Notes: a model not told the origin generated them from the letters alone. A stretch of DNA of 64,000 bases from Hydrogenoanaerobacterium sp032017025 (GCF_032017025.1 NZ_DALZQO010000018.1:6219-70218), one strand, 5' to 3'. Positions 51,710 to 62,416 are shown, numbered from the stretch's first letter. Program-made: numbers and translations.

Positions 51710-54313
51710 ATGAATGCTCAAAAGTTTACGCAAAAATCGCTGGAGGCGCTGCAAAACGCCCAGAATCTGGCCATTGAAAACCAAAACATGCAAATTGAAC
51801 AGGAGCATCTCATCTATGCACTTGTAGAGCAGGAGAGCGGCTTAATTGCGCAGCTGCTTAAAAAAATGAATGTGGATGCGCAGGATTTTGCACAGTCGGT
51901 CAAAACCGAAATCAATAAGTTGCCAAGCGTTACCGGCTCGGGGCGCAAGAGCGGCGAAATCTACATTTCGGGTGAGGTGGACGCAGCCCTTGTCGCAGCC
52001 GAAAAAACAGCCGACAAAATGAAAGACGAGTTTGTCTCGGTGGAGCATATTTTTCTAGCAGTGCTGGAAAAACCAAACAACGCAATGCACCGCGTGTTTA
52101 ACGCATATGCTCTGGATAAAAACAAATTTTTGACGGCATTGCAGACGGTGCGGGGAAACACCAGGGTAACCAGCGATTCCCCCGAGGCCACCTACGACGT
52201 GCTTGCCAAATACGGGCAGGATCTCGTTGAGCTTGCCAAAAACCATAAGCTGGATCCTGTCATCGGGCGTGACAGCGAAATTCGTAACGTCATTCGCATT
52301 CTTTCGCGCAAAACCAAAAACAACCCCGTGCTGATTGGTGAGCCGGGCGTTGGCAAAACTGCAATTGCCGAAGGGTTGGCGCTACGTATAGTACGCGGTG
52401 ACGTGCCAAGTTCGCTAAAAGACCGCAAAATATTCTCGCTCGATATGGGTGCGCTGATTGCAGGTGCCAAATTTCGCGGTGAGTTTGAAGAGCGCCTGAA
52501 GGCAGTGTTGGGTGAAATTAAAAAGAGCGAGGGCAAAATTATTCTGTTTATCGATGAGCTGCACACCATTGTGGGTGCGGGAAAAACCGACGGCGCAATG
52601 GATGCGGGCAATATCTTAAAGCCAATGCTTGCGCGCGGTGAACTGCACTGCATTGGTGCAACCACGCTCAACGAATACCGCCAGTACATCGAAAAAGACG
52701 CTGCACTGGAACGCCGTTTTCAGCCTGTTCTTGTAGCCGAGCCCACGGTTGAGGATACCATCTCGATTTTGCGTGGGTTAAAAGAACGCTATGAGGTGTT
52801 TCATGGTGTCAAAATCCAGGATCAGGCGCTGATTGCCGCGGCGACACTTTCCAACCGATACATCTCCGACCGTTTTCTTCCCGATAAGGCGATTGACCTT
52901 GTGGATGAAGCTTGTGCGATGATCCGCACCGAGATTGACTCGATGCCGACCGAAATGGATGACCTTTCTCGTAAAATTATGCAGCATGAGATTGAGGAAG
53001 CAGCACTGAAAAAAGAGAAAGACCAGCTTTCGCAAGAGCACTTGAAAGAAATACAAAGAGAGCTTGCCGATATGCGTGCCCAGTTTGCTGAGATGAAGGC
53101 GAAGTGGGAAAACGAAAAGGGAGCAATCCAGAAGGTGCAAAAGCTGCGTGAGGAGCTCGAGCAGGTGAATGCCGATATTGAAAAGGCCGAGCGTGCTTAT
53201 GACCTCAACAAGGCGGCTGAGCTGAAATACGGCAAGCTGCCGGCAATTCAGAAGGCACTCCACGAAGAAGAGGAGATAGCCGCGAAGGCGGAGCAGGGCA
53301 CCTCGCTGCTGCGCGATAAGGTGACCGACGAGGAGATTGCTCGCATCATCTGCCGCTGGACGGGTATTCCGGTATCCAAGCTGATGGAGGGCGAGCGTGA
53401 AAAGCTGCTGCACCTTGAGGATATTTTGCATCAGCGTGTCATCGGACAGGATGAGGCAGTTGAAAAGGTGAGCGAGGCCATTATGCGTTCGCGTGCCGGT
53501 ATTCAAGACCCCAACCGCCCCATTGGTTCGTTCCTGTTCCTCGGCCCCACCGGCGTGGGCAAAACCGAGCTTGCCAAGGCATTGGCGCAAAGCTTGTTCG
53601 ACGACGAACACAATATCATCCGTATTGATATGAGTGAGTACATGGAGAAATACTCGGTATCTCGCCTCATCGGTGCGCCTCCGGGATATGTTGGCTACGA
53701 TGAGGGCGGCCAGCTTACCGAGGCGGTGCGCCGTAAACCCTACGCGGTTGTACTGTTCGATGAGATTGAAAAAGCGCACCCCGATGTATTCAATATTCTG
53801 CTGCAGGTGCTTGACGATGGCAGAATCACCGACTCGCAGGGAAGAACGGTGGATTTTAAAAATACCATTATCATTCTTACCTCTAACCTCGGCAGCAGTT
53901 ATATTCTTGAGGGCATCGACGAAAACGGCAGTATTACCGAGGAGGCAAAAATCCAAGTGAGCAGTTTGCTCAAGCAACAGTTCCGCCCCGAGTTTTTAAA
54001 CAGGCTGGACGAGATTGTATTCTACAAACCGCTCACCAAGGTGGAGATTGCCTCCATTGTTGACCTGCTCATCGGCGAACTGCAAAACCGCTTGCGCGAC
54101 AAGCAGCTTACCATCACAGTAACCCAGCGCGCAAAAGATTACGTGGTGGATGCGGGCTACGACCCTATTTACGGTGCAAGGCCGCTGAAGAGGTTTTTAC
54201 AGCAGAAGGTGGAAACCTTGCTTGCCAGAATGATTATCGGCGAAGATTTAGCTCCCGGTACAAAGCTGCTGGTAGATTACGACGGCACAGTGCTTACCAT
54301 TCAAAAGCAATAA
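51710..54313 (+). CDS. clpB: ClpB disaggregase
   Basis: 867 residues: Clp N-domain (1-145), AAA1 with GEPGVGKTAIAEGLA, coiled-coil middle domain (about 400-530), AAA2 with GPTGVGKTELAKAL, and the C-terminal D2-small domain. Rescues aggregated proteins with DnaK. AGAGGAG precedes ATG. CIRCE at the promoter links it to groESL. Confidence 0.98.
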   Translation: MNAQKFTQKSLEALQNAQNLAIENQNMQIEQEHLIYALVEQESGLIAQLLKKMNVDAQDFAQSVKTEINKLPSVTGSGRKSGEIYISGEVDAALVAAEKTADKMKDEFVSVEHIFLAVLEKPNNAMHRVFNAYALDKNKFLTALQTVRGNTRVTSDSPEATYDVLAKYGQDLVELAKNHKLDPVIGRDSEIRNVIRILSRKTKNNPVLIGEPGVGKTAIAEGLALRIVRGDVPSSLKDRKIFSLDMGALIAGAKFRGEFEERLKAVLGEIKKSEGKIILFIDELHTIVGAGKTDGAMDAGNILKPMLARGELHCIGATTLNEYRQYIEKDAALERRFQPVLVAEPTVEDTISILRGLKERYEVFHGVKIQDQALIAAATLSNRYISDRFLPDKAIDLVDEACAMIRTEIDSMPTEMDDLSRKIMQHEIEEAALKKEKDQLSQEHLKEIQRELADMRAQFAEMKAKWENEKGAIQKVQKLREELEQVNADIEKAERAYDLNKAAELKYGKLPAIQKALHEEEEIAAKAEQGTSLLRDKVTDEEIARIICRWTGIPVSKLMEGEREKLLHLEDILHQRVIGQDEAVEKVSEAIMRSRAGIQDPNRPIGSFLFLGPTGVGKTELAKALAQSLFDDEHNIIRIDMSEYMEKYSVSRLIGAPPGYVGYDEGGQLTEAVRRKPYAVVLFDEIEKAHPDVFNILLQVLDDGRITDSQGRTVDFKNTIIILTSNLGSSYILEGIDENGSITEEAKIQVSSLLKQQFRPEFLNRLDEIVFYKPLTKVEIASIVDLLIGELQNRLRDKQLTITVTQRAKDYVVDAGYDPIYGARPLKRFLQQKVETLLARMIIGEDLAPGTKLLVDYDGTVLTIQKQ

Positions 54314-54324
54314 ATCCCAATCAG

Positions 54325-54355
54325 CAGGGGCGGTTTAAAAGCCGCCCCTGTTTTG
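54325..54355 (+). terminator. Terminator of clpB
   Basis: CAGGGGCGG/CCGCCCCTG then TTTT. Confidence 0.85.
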
Positions 54356-54480
54356 CGTTTAGAGTGCATAAAATTCCATAACGGCGGGACAATCTTATAT
54401 TGCTAATCTGGCAAAAACTAGGTATAATTTGAAGTAGTAAGGTGAATGATACAAATTTACGATACATAGGGGGTATTGCA

Positions 54481-56190
54481 ATGAGCGAAAAGGCACTGTA
54501 TGAGAGATGGCTGGAAAATGCAAGGGAAGACCGCGATTTGCATGAGGAGCTTGCGGCAATTGCAGGCAAGGATGATGAGATTTTTGACCGCTTTTACCGT
54601 GAGTTAGAGTTTGGTACAGCGGGTTTGCGCGGTGTAATTGGTGCGGGTACCAACCGCATGAATATTTACACCGTACGCAAGGCAACACAAGGGCTTGCCA
54701 GCATGCTGTGCGAAAGCTGTGAGAAACCATCCGTCGCCATTGCTTATGACAGCCGCATTAAGGCGGATTTGTTTGCGAAAGAGGCAGCAAGCGTGCTTGC
54801 GGGCAACGGCATTAAGGTGTATCTCTACGCGGAGCTTATGCCAACCCCGGCACTTTCATATGCTGTACGTGAGCTCAAATGCAGTGCAGGCATTATGGTG
54901 ACGGCGAGCCATAACCCCGCAAAATACAACGGTTACAAGGCGTACGGGGCAGATGGCTGCCAGCTTGGCACAGAGCAATCGGAGCGTGTTTTGGAGTTTG
55001 CAAACCAGACCGATATCTTTAACGGTGTAAAGCGTGCCGATTACGATAAGGCGCTGGCAGAAGGGCTTATTGAAATCATCCCCGAGGCTGTTGTGCAGAA
55101 ATTTCTTGATAACGTGCAGGCGCAGTCTGTGCGCAAGGGCATCTGTGAGCGTGCAGACCTTAAAGTGGTATACACACCGCTCAATGGTGCCGGTAACCGC
55201 TGTGTACGTTCCATTCTCGACCGTATCGGTGTGAAAAATGTTGTTGTGGTGCCCGAACAGGAAAAACCCGACGGCAACTTCACCACCTGCCCGTTCCCCA
55301 ACCCCGAGATTCGCGAAGCACTGCAAAAGGGGCTCGATCTTTGTGAAAAAGAGAACCCATCCATTTTGCTGGCGACCGATCCCGACTGTGACCGCGTAGG
55401 CATTGCGGTAAACCACAGCGGCAGTTATGTGCTGCTCACCGGCAACGAGGTTGGTGTGCTGCTTACACATTACATTGCAACCTCTCGCGCCGAGCTTGGT
55501 ACTCTGCCCGAAAACCCAATTGTTGTCAAAACAATCGTCACCACCTCCATGGTGGATGCGATGGGGGCAGACCTCGGTGTTGAGGTTATCAACATTCTCA
55601 CAGGCTTTAAATACATCGGCGAGCAGATTGCACTGCTGGAAGAAAAGGGCGAGCAGAGCCGATTTTTGCTCGGATTTGAGGAGAGCTACGGCTATCTTTC
55701 CGGCACCTATGTGCGTGATAAAGACGCGGTAGTTGCCTCCATGCTCATCTGTGAGATGACCGCATATTACAAAGAACAGGGTATGACACTGGTGGATGCG
55801 CTTGGCAAGCTGTACGAGAAGTACGGTGTGCACAAAAACCTTCAGTCTAATTTTTACTGCGAGGGTGCCACCGGCATGCAGCGCATGGGTGAGCTGATGA
55901 GCGGACTGCGGGCGAACCCACCCAAAGAGATTGCCGGGCTCAAGGTTGTTTCGGTAGCCGATTACGATACCTCCATCAAAACGGTTAACGGCAAGGAGGA
56001 AGCAATCACTCTGCCTCAGTCCAACGTGCTGGCGTACGGCCTGGAGGGCGACATCCAGGTGGTCATCCGCCCGTCGGGCACCGAGCCGAAAATTAAGGCT
56101 TACTACATGGTAAAGGCGGCGACTGATGAAGCCGCGGAGGAGATCAGCAAAGCTTTGATTGACGCTGTCACCAAAATGATGGGCTTTTAG
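54481..56190 (+). CDS. Phosphoglucomutase/phosphomannomutase (PgcA-type)
   Basis: 569 residues. FGTAGLRGVIGAGTNRMN start, active-site Ser in TASHNPAKYNGYKAYG, metal loop DPDCDRVG, sugar loop GFEESYGYL and phosphate loop RPSGTEPKIKAY, complete alpha-D-phosphohexomutase. Interconverts glucose-1-P and glucose-6-P for wall and glycogen precursors. ATG 54481 follows AGGGGG. Confidence 0.94.
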   Translation: MSEKALYERWLENAREDRDLHEELAAIAGKDDEIFDRFYRELEFGTAGLRGVIGAGTNRMNIYTVRKATQGLASMLCESCEKPSVAIAYDSRIKADLFAKEAASVLAGNGIKVYLYAELMPTPALSYAVRELKCSAGIMVTASHNPAKYNGYKAYGADGCQLGTEQSERVLEFANQTDIFNGVKRADYDKALAEGLIEIIPEAVVQKFLDNVQAQSVRKGICERADLKVVYTPLNGAGNRCVRSILDRIGVKNVVVVPEQEKPDGNFTTCPFPNPEIREALQKGLDLCEKENPSILLATDPDCDRVGIAVNHSGSYVLLTGNEVGVLLTHYIATSRAELGTLPENPIVVKTIVTTSMVDAMGADLGVEVINILTGFKYIGEQIALLEEKGEQSRFLLGFEESYGYLSGTYVRDKDAVVASMLICEMTAYYKEQGMTLVDALGKLYEKYGVHKNLQSNFYCEGATGMQRMGELMSGLRANPPKEIAGLKVVSVADYDTSIKTVNGKEEAITLPQSNVLAYGLEGDIQVVIRPSGTEPKIKAYYMVKAATDEAAEEISKALIDAVTKMMGF

Positions 56191-56416
56191 TACCGAGGCG
56201 AGCAATGCCGAAAGGCTTTTTGAATGGGATGGCTCATCTATAAAAGCACCTGCCCATTAGCCGCTTTGCGGTGAAAACGCAGAGAATGAAACGGATATTG
56301 ACTAATTTGCAGCGGAGCTTTTTTAATGCTTGATTTTTGGACAACATTGTGATATTCTATATTTTAGTGTTGCATCTCAACTTGATGTGGCAACTTTGAA
56401 CCGAGGTGAACTATAC

Positions 56417-56620
56417 ATGAAACAGGGAATTCATCCGAAATACGAGCCCACCACAATTACATGTGCTTGCGGCGAGGTTATCGACACACGTTCCACCAAA
56501 AAAGATCTCAAGGTTGAAATTTGTTCTAAATGTCATCCGTTCTTTACCGGCAGACAGAAACTGGTCGATACCGGCGGTCGTGTTGACAGATTCAAAAAGC
56601 GCTTCAATATGGACAAATAA
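56417..56620 (+). CDS. rpmE: Ribosomal protein bL31 (zinc-binding type)
   Basis: 67 residues. Zn ligands Cys16, Cys18, Cys36 and Cys39 identify the C+ form. MKQGIHPKYEP start, FFTGRQKLVDTGGRVDRFKKRF end. The start follows CGAGGTGAAC. Confidence 0.97.
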   Translation: MKQGIHPKYEPTTITCACGEVIDTRSTKKDLKVEICSKCHPFFTGRQKLVDTGGRVDRFKKRFNMDK

Positions 56621-56638
56621 GCATATTGTTTGCCAATT

Positions 56639-56668
56639 AAGGCGGTGCATTTTAATGCACCGCCTTTG
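56639..56668 (+). terminator. Terminator of rpmE
   Basis: AAGGCGGTGCAT/ATGCACCGCCTTTG. Confidence 0.85.
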
Positions 56669-56849
56669 TTGTAATATTGCGGCGAAAAAAGGCTTATTTT
56701 GTGTTATGCTCTATCAAAGCAGAACAAGCATTCCATAAAATAATGCGATAAAAGCAAAAATAAGAAGGATTTTTAACACTATATAGTCATAATAGGGCGG
56801 GCGCTGTTGCTGCCCGTAAAACTACCGGATGGGATGGAGGGCGCAACCG

Positions 56850-57476
56850 ATGGAACAGGGCTACAAAACCATCTATGAGCGGGCAGAGGATGAGTTTATA
56901 GAGCGGAAATCGCGCTTTATCGGCTGCATTCAGCCGGTTACTACCGAAGAAGAAGCGCTCGCGTTTATCGCCGAAAAGCGCAGCCAGCACCGAGATGCAA
57001 CCCACAATGTATTTGCCTATGTGCTGCGGGATGGCTTTACAAAGCGCTGCAGCGATGACGGCGAGCCGCAGGGTACCGCAGGTGTGCCGGTGCTGGATGT
57101 GCTGCAAAAAGAAGGGCTTGTGGATGTTTGCGTGGTGGTGACGCGCTATTTTGGTGGCACTTTGCTGGGGGCAGGCGGCTTGGTGCGCGCTTATTCGCAC
57201 GGGGCAAAGCTCGCGGTAGATGTGGCACGCGTTATGCATATGAACCCATGCACCATATTGGAAATGGAATTTGATTACGCACTCTACGGTAAAATTTCTT
57301 ATATCCTGCCAAAGTACAATACGGTTACACTGCAAAGTGATTTTGGTGTTGTGGTAAAGCTGAAGATTATGATGACGAGCGATAAAGTGGAAGCTTTTCG
57401 TAAAGAGCTTGATGAACTGACCGCCGCTGCGGTGTTCCCTTATGTGACGGAAGAAAAATTTGCCGATTTGGAATAA
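56850..57476 (+). CDS. YigZ/IMPACT family protein
   Basis: 208 residues. N-terminal UPF0029 domain with KSRFIGCIQPV, DDGEPQGTAGVPVLDVLQ and TRYFGGTLLGAGGLVRAYS; a C-terminal DUF1949 domain follows. Related to IMPACT, linked to translation stress; biochemical role unclear. ATG 56850 with GGAGGGCG upstream. Confidence 0.92.
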   Translation: MEQGYKTIYERAEDEFIERKSRFIGCIQPVTTEEEALAFIAEKRSQHRDATHNVFAYVLRDGFTKRCSDDGEPQGTAGVPVLDVLQKEGLVDVCVVVTRYFGGTLLGAGGLVRAYSHGAKLAVDVARVMHMNPCTILEMEFDYALYGKISYILPKYNTVTLQSDFGVVVKLKIMMTSDKVEAFRKELDELTAAAVFPYVTEEKFADLE

Positions 57477-57505
57477 ACACAATATCTGTAGAGGCGGTTG
57501 ACAAC

Positions 57506-59044
57506 ATGTTTACAAGCATTAACAGCTTTGGTTTGTTTGGAATGAACGCCTACCGTGTGGCGGTGGAAATCGATCTTTCGCGTGGTATGCCTATCTTTGA
57601 AATGGTAGGCCTGCCCGACACTGCGGTTAAAGAATCGCGCGACCGTGTGCGCTCTGCAATCAAGAACGGCGGCTATGAGTTCCCCGTAGGCAGAGTAGTG
57701 GTAAACCTCGCACCCGCCGATGTGAAAAAAATCGGCTCGCTGTACGACCTGCCGCTGTTTATTGGACTGCTGTATGTAAGCGGCGTGATTGACCGCGACC
57801 TTTCAGATTGTGCGTTTATCGGTGAGCTTTCGCTCTCGGGGGAAAGCAGCCCCGCCAGCGGCGTGCTGCCCATGGTAATGGAGGCAAAGGCGCAGGGAAT
57901 TCGTTCTATTTTTGTGCCCTTTGCAAACAGCGCGGAGGGTGCCGTGGTAGAAGGAATCGACGTATACCCCGTAAAACATATCAGCGAGCTGCTGACTCAC
58001 CTTGAGGGTAGTGCAATGCTTACCCCTGCTGCCGCAAAGCCGTTCGCGGCGGACATTGCACAGGGGCTGCCCGACTACAGCGAGGTGAAAGGGCAGGCGG
58101 GCGCCAAGCGCGCCCTCGAAATTGCCGCCGCGGGCGGACACAATGTGCTGCTCATCGGGCCACCGGGCTCGGGCAAAAGCATGCTTGCCAAGCGCCTGCC
58201 CTCCATTTTGCCGCCGCTGACCTTTGATGAGGCGATTGAGACCACCAAAATTCAATCGATTGCAGGGGCACTTACAGGCGGAGTTTCGCTTATTTCTGCC
58301 CGCCCGTACCGCCACCCGCACCACACGGTGTCGCCGGTTGCTCTTTCGGGCGGCAGCGCGTACCCAAAGCCGGGTGAACTTAGCTTGGCGCACAACGGCG
58401 TGCTGTTTTTAGACGAGCTGCCCGAGTTCACCCGAACTGCGATGGAGGTACTTAGGCAACCGATGGAGGATGGCTGTATTAGCATTTCGCGCGTAAACGG
58501 TACCTACACCTACCCGTGCTCGGTGATGCTTGTAGGGGCGATGAACCCCTGCAAATGCGGCTATTTCGGGCATCCCACGCGCCAATGCAGCTGTTCGCCC
58601 GTATCGGTTGCCAAATACCTTTCCAAAATATCTGGTCCGTTGCTTGACCGGTTGGATTTGCACATCGAGGTGATGCCCGTGGAGTTCGAGCATCTGTCTT
58701 CGGGGCAAAAGGCGGAGACTTCTGCCGAGATTCGCGCGCGGGTGAGTGCAGCGCGTGCGTTGCAGGTGCAGCGCTATCAGGCCTACGGGGTTTCGTGCAA
58801 TGCAAAAATTACACCCGCTATGTTAGACGAATTTTGCGTTATGACACCTGCTGCAAAGGCTATTTTGGGGCGCGCGTTTGATACCATGGGGCTTTCGGCC
58901 CGCGCTTACGACCGAATTTTAAAGGTGGCGCGTACCATTGCCGATCTCGATGGAGCGGGGGAAATTGACCCCCGCCACATTGCCGAGGCAGTGCAGTACC
59001 GCAGCCTAGACCGCAAATACTGGGCGAGCGGAGCTCATGTATAG
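57506..59044 (+). CDS. comM: ComM/YifB Mg-chelatase-like AAA ATPase
   Basis: 512 residues. Lon-protease-like N-terminal domain (1-170), then AAA with GPPGSGKSMLAKRLPSIL, NGVLFLDELPEF and RQPMEDG, and a C-terminal Mg_chelatase domain. In competent bacteria ComM drives branch migration during DNA integration. Zinc-like CKCGYFGHPTRQCSC present. Stands 30 bases after the YigZ gene. Confidence 0.95.
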   Translation: MFTSINSFGLFGMNAYRVAVEIDLSRGMPIFEMVGLPDTAVKESRDRVRSAIKNGGYEFPVGRVVVNLAPADVKKIGSLYDLPLFIGLLYVSGVIDRDLSDCAFIGELSLSGESSPASGVLPMVMEAKAQGIRSIFVPFANSAEGAVVEGIDVYPVKHISELLTHLEGSAMLTPAAAKPFAADIAQGLPDYSEVKGQAGAKRALEIAAAGGHNVLLIGPPGSGKSMLAKRLPSILPPLTFDEAIETTKIQSIAGALTGGVSLISARPYRHPHHTVSPVALSGGSAYPKPGELSLAHNGVLFLDELPEFTRTAMEVLRQPMEDGCISISRVNGTYTYPCSVMLVGAMNPCKCGYFGHPTRQCSCSPVSVAKYLSKISGPLLDRLDLHIEVMPVEFEHLSSGQKAETSAEIRARVSAARALQVQRYQAYGVSCNAKITPAMLDEFCVMTPAAKAILGRAFDTMGLSARAYDRILKVARTIADLDGAGEIDPRHIAEAVQYRSLDRKYWASGAHV

Positions 59045-59076
59045 ATTAGATAGGAGCTTATAGGGGGAGAAACAGG

Positions 59077-59499
59077 ATGTATGAGGTGAAGGTGCAACAA
59101 GGGCTGGAGTATATTCCCGATGCCGCGCTGATTCGCGAGGCAGTTTTTGTACGGGAACAAGGCTTTTGCAATGAGTTTGATGAAACCGACAAAACTGCTT
59201 GGCACGTTGTGGTCTATGAGGGCAACCGCCCTATGGCGACGGGCAGAACCTTTTCAGAAGATGGCAAAAGCTATCATCTGGGGAGGATTGCCGTTTTAAA
59301 AGAATTTCGAGGGCTTCATTTGGGCGCGCTTGTGGTGCAAAGTCTCGAAAAAGAGGCAAAGCGGCTTGGCGCCGTGCGTTTTGAGCTTTCGGCACAGGTA
59401 CGGGCAAAAGGGTTTTATGAAAAACTGGGCTACACGGCGATGGGGGAGGAATACCCCGACGAACATGTGCCTCATGTTATGATGCAAAAATATGCTTAG
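59077..59499 (+). CDS. GNAT acetyltransferase (ElaA-like)
   Basis: 140 residues. LIREAVFVREQGFCNEFDETDKTAWHVV, then the acetyl-CoA loop VLKEFRGLHLGALVVQSLE and AKGFYEKLGY. Substrate unknown. AGGGGGAG upstream of ATG. Confidence 0.9.
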   Translation: MYEVKVQQGLEYIPDAALIREAVFVREQGFCNEFDETDKTAWHVVVYEGNRPMATGRTFSEDGKSYHLGRIAVLKEFRGLHLGALVVQSLEKEAKRLGAVRFELSAQVRAKGFYEKLGYTAMGEEYPDEHVPHVMMQKYA

Positions 59500-59632
59500 T
59501 TTTGTTTATTTTTTGCATAATTTGACGAATTTGATTAAAATAGACCGATTTCCAAAAATATTTTTAATTTTAAGAAGGATTTTTTATATTATCTTGGTAT
59601 AGTATAGTTAGACGATAAAAGGCGGTGATGAT

Positions 59633-60637
59633 ATGACCATTCGCAAACGCAGTGAGGATTGGGAGCACCAGACGTTATCAACCTATGCGTCTTTTTCCGA
59701 CCAGAGCAGAGGGCGTGACCGAGAAGAGCCGGAGTGCGACATTCGCACCGCATATCAGCGCGACCGAGACCGCATTCTGCACTGCAATTCCTTTCGCCGC
59801 CTAATGCACAAGACGCAGGTGTTCATCTGCCCCGAGGGCGACCACTACCGCACCCGGTTGACGCACACGCTTGAGGTTTCGCAGATTGCGCGAACCATTG
59901 CGCGCGCACTAAGGTTAAACGAGGATTTGACCGAAGCGATTGCCATGGGGCATGACCTTGGGCATACGCCGTTTGGGCACGCGGGGGAGAAGGGACTGGA
60001 TGAAATCAGCCCGAATGGGTACAAGCATTTTATGCAAAGTGTACGTGTGGTGGAGCATCTTGAGCACGGCGGTGCGGGGCTGAACCTCACCTTTGAAGTA
60101 CGCAACGGCATACAGTGCCACAGCCATGGTAGTGAAGAGGCGGTGACACAGGAGGGCAGAATTGTCCGCTTTGCCGACAAAACCGCCTATATGAACCACG
60201 ACATTGAGGATGCGATACGTGCGCAGATCATTACCGAGGAGGAGCTGCCGTTCAATGTAAAGTGTACGCTTGGGCGCAGCAAGTCAGAGCGTATCAGTTC
60301 ACTGGTTGATTCGATTGTACGAAACAGCGCAGGTGACATTATTATGGGTGCGCAAGAGCTTGCTGCCTACAAAGAACTGCGCGAGTTTATGTTTGCGCAG
60401 GTGTACAAAAGCCCGATTGTACGCGATGAAGAAGACAAAGCGGCCGAGCTTGTAAAGCGGCTTTATGAATATTTTGCACGTTATGCGGATAAACTTCCCA
60501 CAGAATACAAATTAATTGTAGAGAGGGAAGGCGCTGACCGTGCGATCTGCGATTATATTTCGGGGATGAGCGACCGCTTCGCCATTGGGCTGTACGAGGA
60601 GCTGTTTATCCCACGCTCATGGACGAAGCAGCAATAA
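59633..60637 (+). CDS. dgt: dNTP triphosphohydrolase (dGTPase family)
   Basis: 334 residues, HD superfamily. Metal ligands in RTRLTHTLEVSQIA, MGHDLGHTPFGHAGE and NHDIEDAI. Splits dNTPs to nucleoside and triphosphate. In Clostridia this gene commonly precedes dnaG-rpoD, as here (24 bases). Confidence 0.94.
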   Translation: MTIRKRSEDWEHQTLSTYASFSDQSRGRDREEPECDIRTAYQRDRDRILHCNSFRRLMHKTQVFICPEGDHYRTRLTHTLEVSQIARTIARALRLNEDLTEAIAMGHDLGHTPFGHAGEKGLDEISPNGYKHFMQSVRVVEHLEHGGAGLNLTFEVRNGIQCHSHGSEEAVTQEGRIVRFADKTAYMNHDIEDAIRAQIITEEELPFNVKCTLGRSKSERISSLVDSIVRNSAGDIIMGAQELAAYKELREFMFAQVYKSPIVRDEEDKAAELVKRLYEYFARYADKLPTEYKLIVEREGADRAICDYISGMSDRFAIGLYEELFIPRSWTKQQ

Positions 60638-60661
60638 GCATGATAGATTGGGGGGAGCGCT

Positions 60662-62416
60662 GTGATACCGGAGCAGTTTATTCAGGAGTTAAAACTGAAC
60701 AACGATATCGAGGCAGTCATATCCTCTTACATCCAAATCAAACGGGGCGGGCGAAATCTGGTTGGGCTATGCCCGTTTCATAGTGAGAAGTCACCTTCTT
60801 TTACGGTATACAACGATTCGCAGTCATTTTATTGCTTTGGCTGCGGGGCGGGCGGTGATGTAATCACTTTTATCAAACGAATTGAAAACATAGAATACAT
60901 GGATGCCCTTAAGCTGCTGGCAGAAAGAGCCGGCATGCAGCTGCCCGATAATAGCTTTGATGACACAGCAGCCAAGCTGAAAACCCGTGTGCTGGAGATC
61001 AATCGCCAGACTGCGCGCTTTTTCCACAGCTGCCTGACGTCCCCGCAGGGGCAGAAAACCCTTGATTATCTGCACGGCAGGGGGCTTAACGATAAAATTA
61101 TTCGGCGCTTTGGGCTGGGCTATTCACCCGATAGCTGGGATTCACTGACAAAGCACCTAAAATCTCTTGGCTTCAGCTACGAAGAGATGACCACTGCCTG
61201 CGTCGCTGCAAACGGGCGAAACGGCGGTGTGTATGACCAGTTTAGGGGGCGAGTCATGTTCCCCATTATCGACATCCGCGGCAACGTAATTGCCTTTGGC
61301 GGGCGCATTATGGAGGGAAACGGCCCCAAATATCTTAACTCACCCGATACGCCGGTATTTAAAAAAAGCCGCAATCTGTTTGCCTTAAACATTGCCAAAG
61401 CCACCAAAGCGGAAAGCCTGCTGCTTGCTGAGGGGTATATGGACGTAATTGCCTTGCATCAGGCAGGGTTTGAAAACGCGGTGGCAACACTCGGCACCGC
61501 GCTTACCGACGAGCAGGCACGGCTGATGAGCCAATACGCAAAGCAAATTGTAATTGCGTACGACAGCGACGGAGCAGGGCAAACCGCTACCAAACGCGCC
61601 ATCAATATTCTGGGCGAAATTGGTATGCAGGTGAAGGTGCTCTCAATGCAGGGGGCGAAGGATCCCGACGAATTTATTAAAAAATTTGGGCGCGACCGTT
61701 TTAAAATGTTGATTGAGGGCAGTGCCAATGCATTGGAATTTGAGCTTTCTAAAATAAAAAACAAATACGATATTTCCACCACAGACGGTAAAGTGAACTA
61801 CCTGAAAGAGTTTGCGGATTATATGGCGGGCATCAGTAACCCGATTGAGCGCGATGTGTACATTGCAAAAACTGCAAATGAGCTTGAGGTTTCGAAAGAC
61901 GCTGTACTGACTCAGGTGAATTATAGGATTCGCCAAAAGGCAAAATCCAAAGAAAAAAAAGAGGCAAAGGAGCTGAAGGTATTTGCGGCAACTCCCATGG
62001 ATAAGGTGAACCCCGAGCGGGGGCGGCACTTAAAGGCGGCGCTTGCGGAGGAAAGGCTGATTGCCATTCTGTTCAAAAACCCTGACTACTGCACCTATAT
62101 CAGGCAAAAGCTCACTCCGCAGGATTTTATCACCGAGTTCAACCGGCGCGTATATGAAATGATATGCGCACGCATTGAGAGCAATCAGACGCTCGATATG
62201 GGCATGTTCGGCGGTGAGCTTGATGACGCACAGATGGGGCGCATAGCGGGCTTTCTTGCCTCGACGAGCGGGCAGAACTACACCAAAGAGGAGACCGATG
62301 ACTACATCCAAACCATATTACAAAGCAAACTGGAAAAAACCGACAAGGATGTCGCAGAGATGAACGATTCAAGCTGGAGCAAATACATATCGGATCTTGC
62401 GGCTAAGAAGAAATAG
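60662..62416 (+). CDS. dnaG: DNA primase
   Basis: 584 residues. Zinc finger CPFHSEKSPSF ... YCFGCGAGGDV, RNAP-core domain, Toprim with EGYMDVIALHQ and AYDSDGAGQ, and a C-terminal DnaB-binding region. Makes replication primers. Start GTG 60662 after GGGGGGAG. Confidence 0.98.
   Translation: MIPEQFIQELKLNNDIEAVISSYIQIKRGGRNLVGLCPFHSEKSPSFTVYNDSQSFYCFGCGAGGDVITFIKRIENIEYMDALKLLAERAGMQLPDNSFDDTAAKLKTRVLEINRQTARFFHSCLTSPQGQKTLDYLHGRGLNDKIIRRFGLGYSPDSWDSLTKHLKSLGFSYEEMTTACVAANGRNGGVYDQFRGRVMFPIIDIRGNVIAFGGRIMEGNGPKYLNSPDTPVFKKSRNLFALNIAKATKAESLLLAEGYMDVIALHQAGFENAVATLGTALTDEQARLMSQYAKQIVIAYDSDGAGQTATKRAINILGEIGMQVKVLSMQGAKDPDEFIKKFGRDRFKMLIEGSANALEFELSKIKNKYDISTTDGKVNYLKEFADYMAGISNPIERDVYIAKTANELEVSKDAVLTQVNYRIRQKAKSKEKKEAKELKVFAATPMDKVNPERGRHLKAALAEERLIAILFKNPDYCTYIRQKLTPQDFITEFNRRVYEMICARIESNQTLDMGMFGGELDDAQMGRIAGFLASTSGQNYTKEETDDYIQTILQSKLEKTDKDVAEMNDSSWSKYISDLAAKKK

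Noticed and set aside
52778..53977. Minus-strand open frame of 399 codons
   Set aside because: Antisense shadow of clpB.
54856..56205. Minus-strand open frame of 449 codons
   Set aside because: Antisense to the phosphohexomutase gene, compositionally a shadow, no family features.
56700..56790. Hydrophobic 20-residue peptide frame on the minus strand (VLKILLIFAF...)
   Set aside because: Only a GTG start without a ribosome site; cannot be supported.
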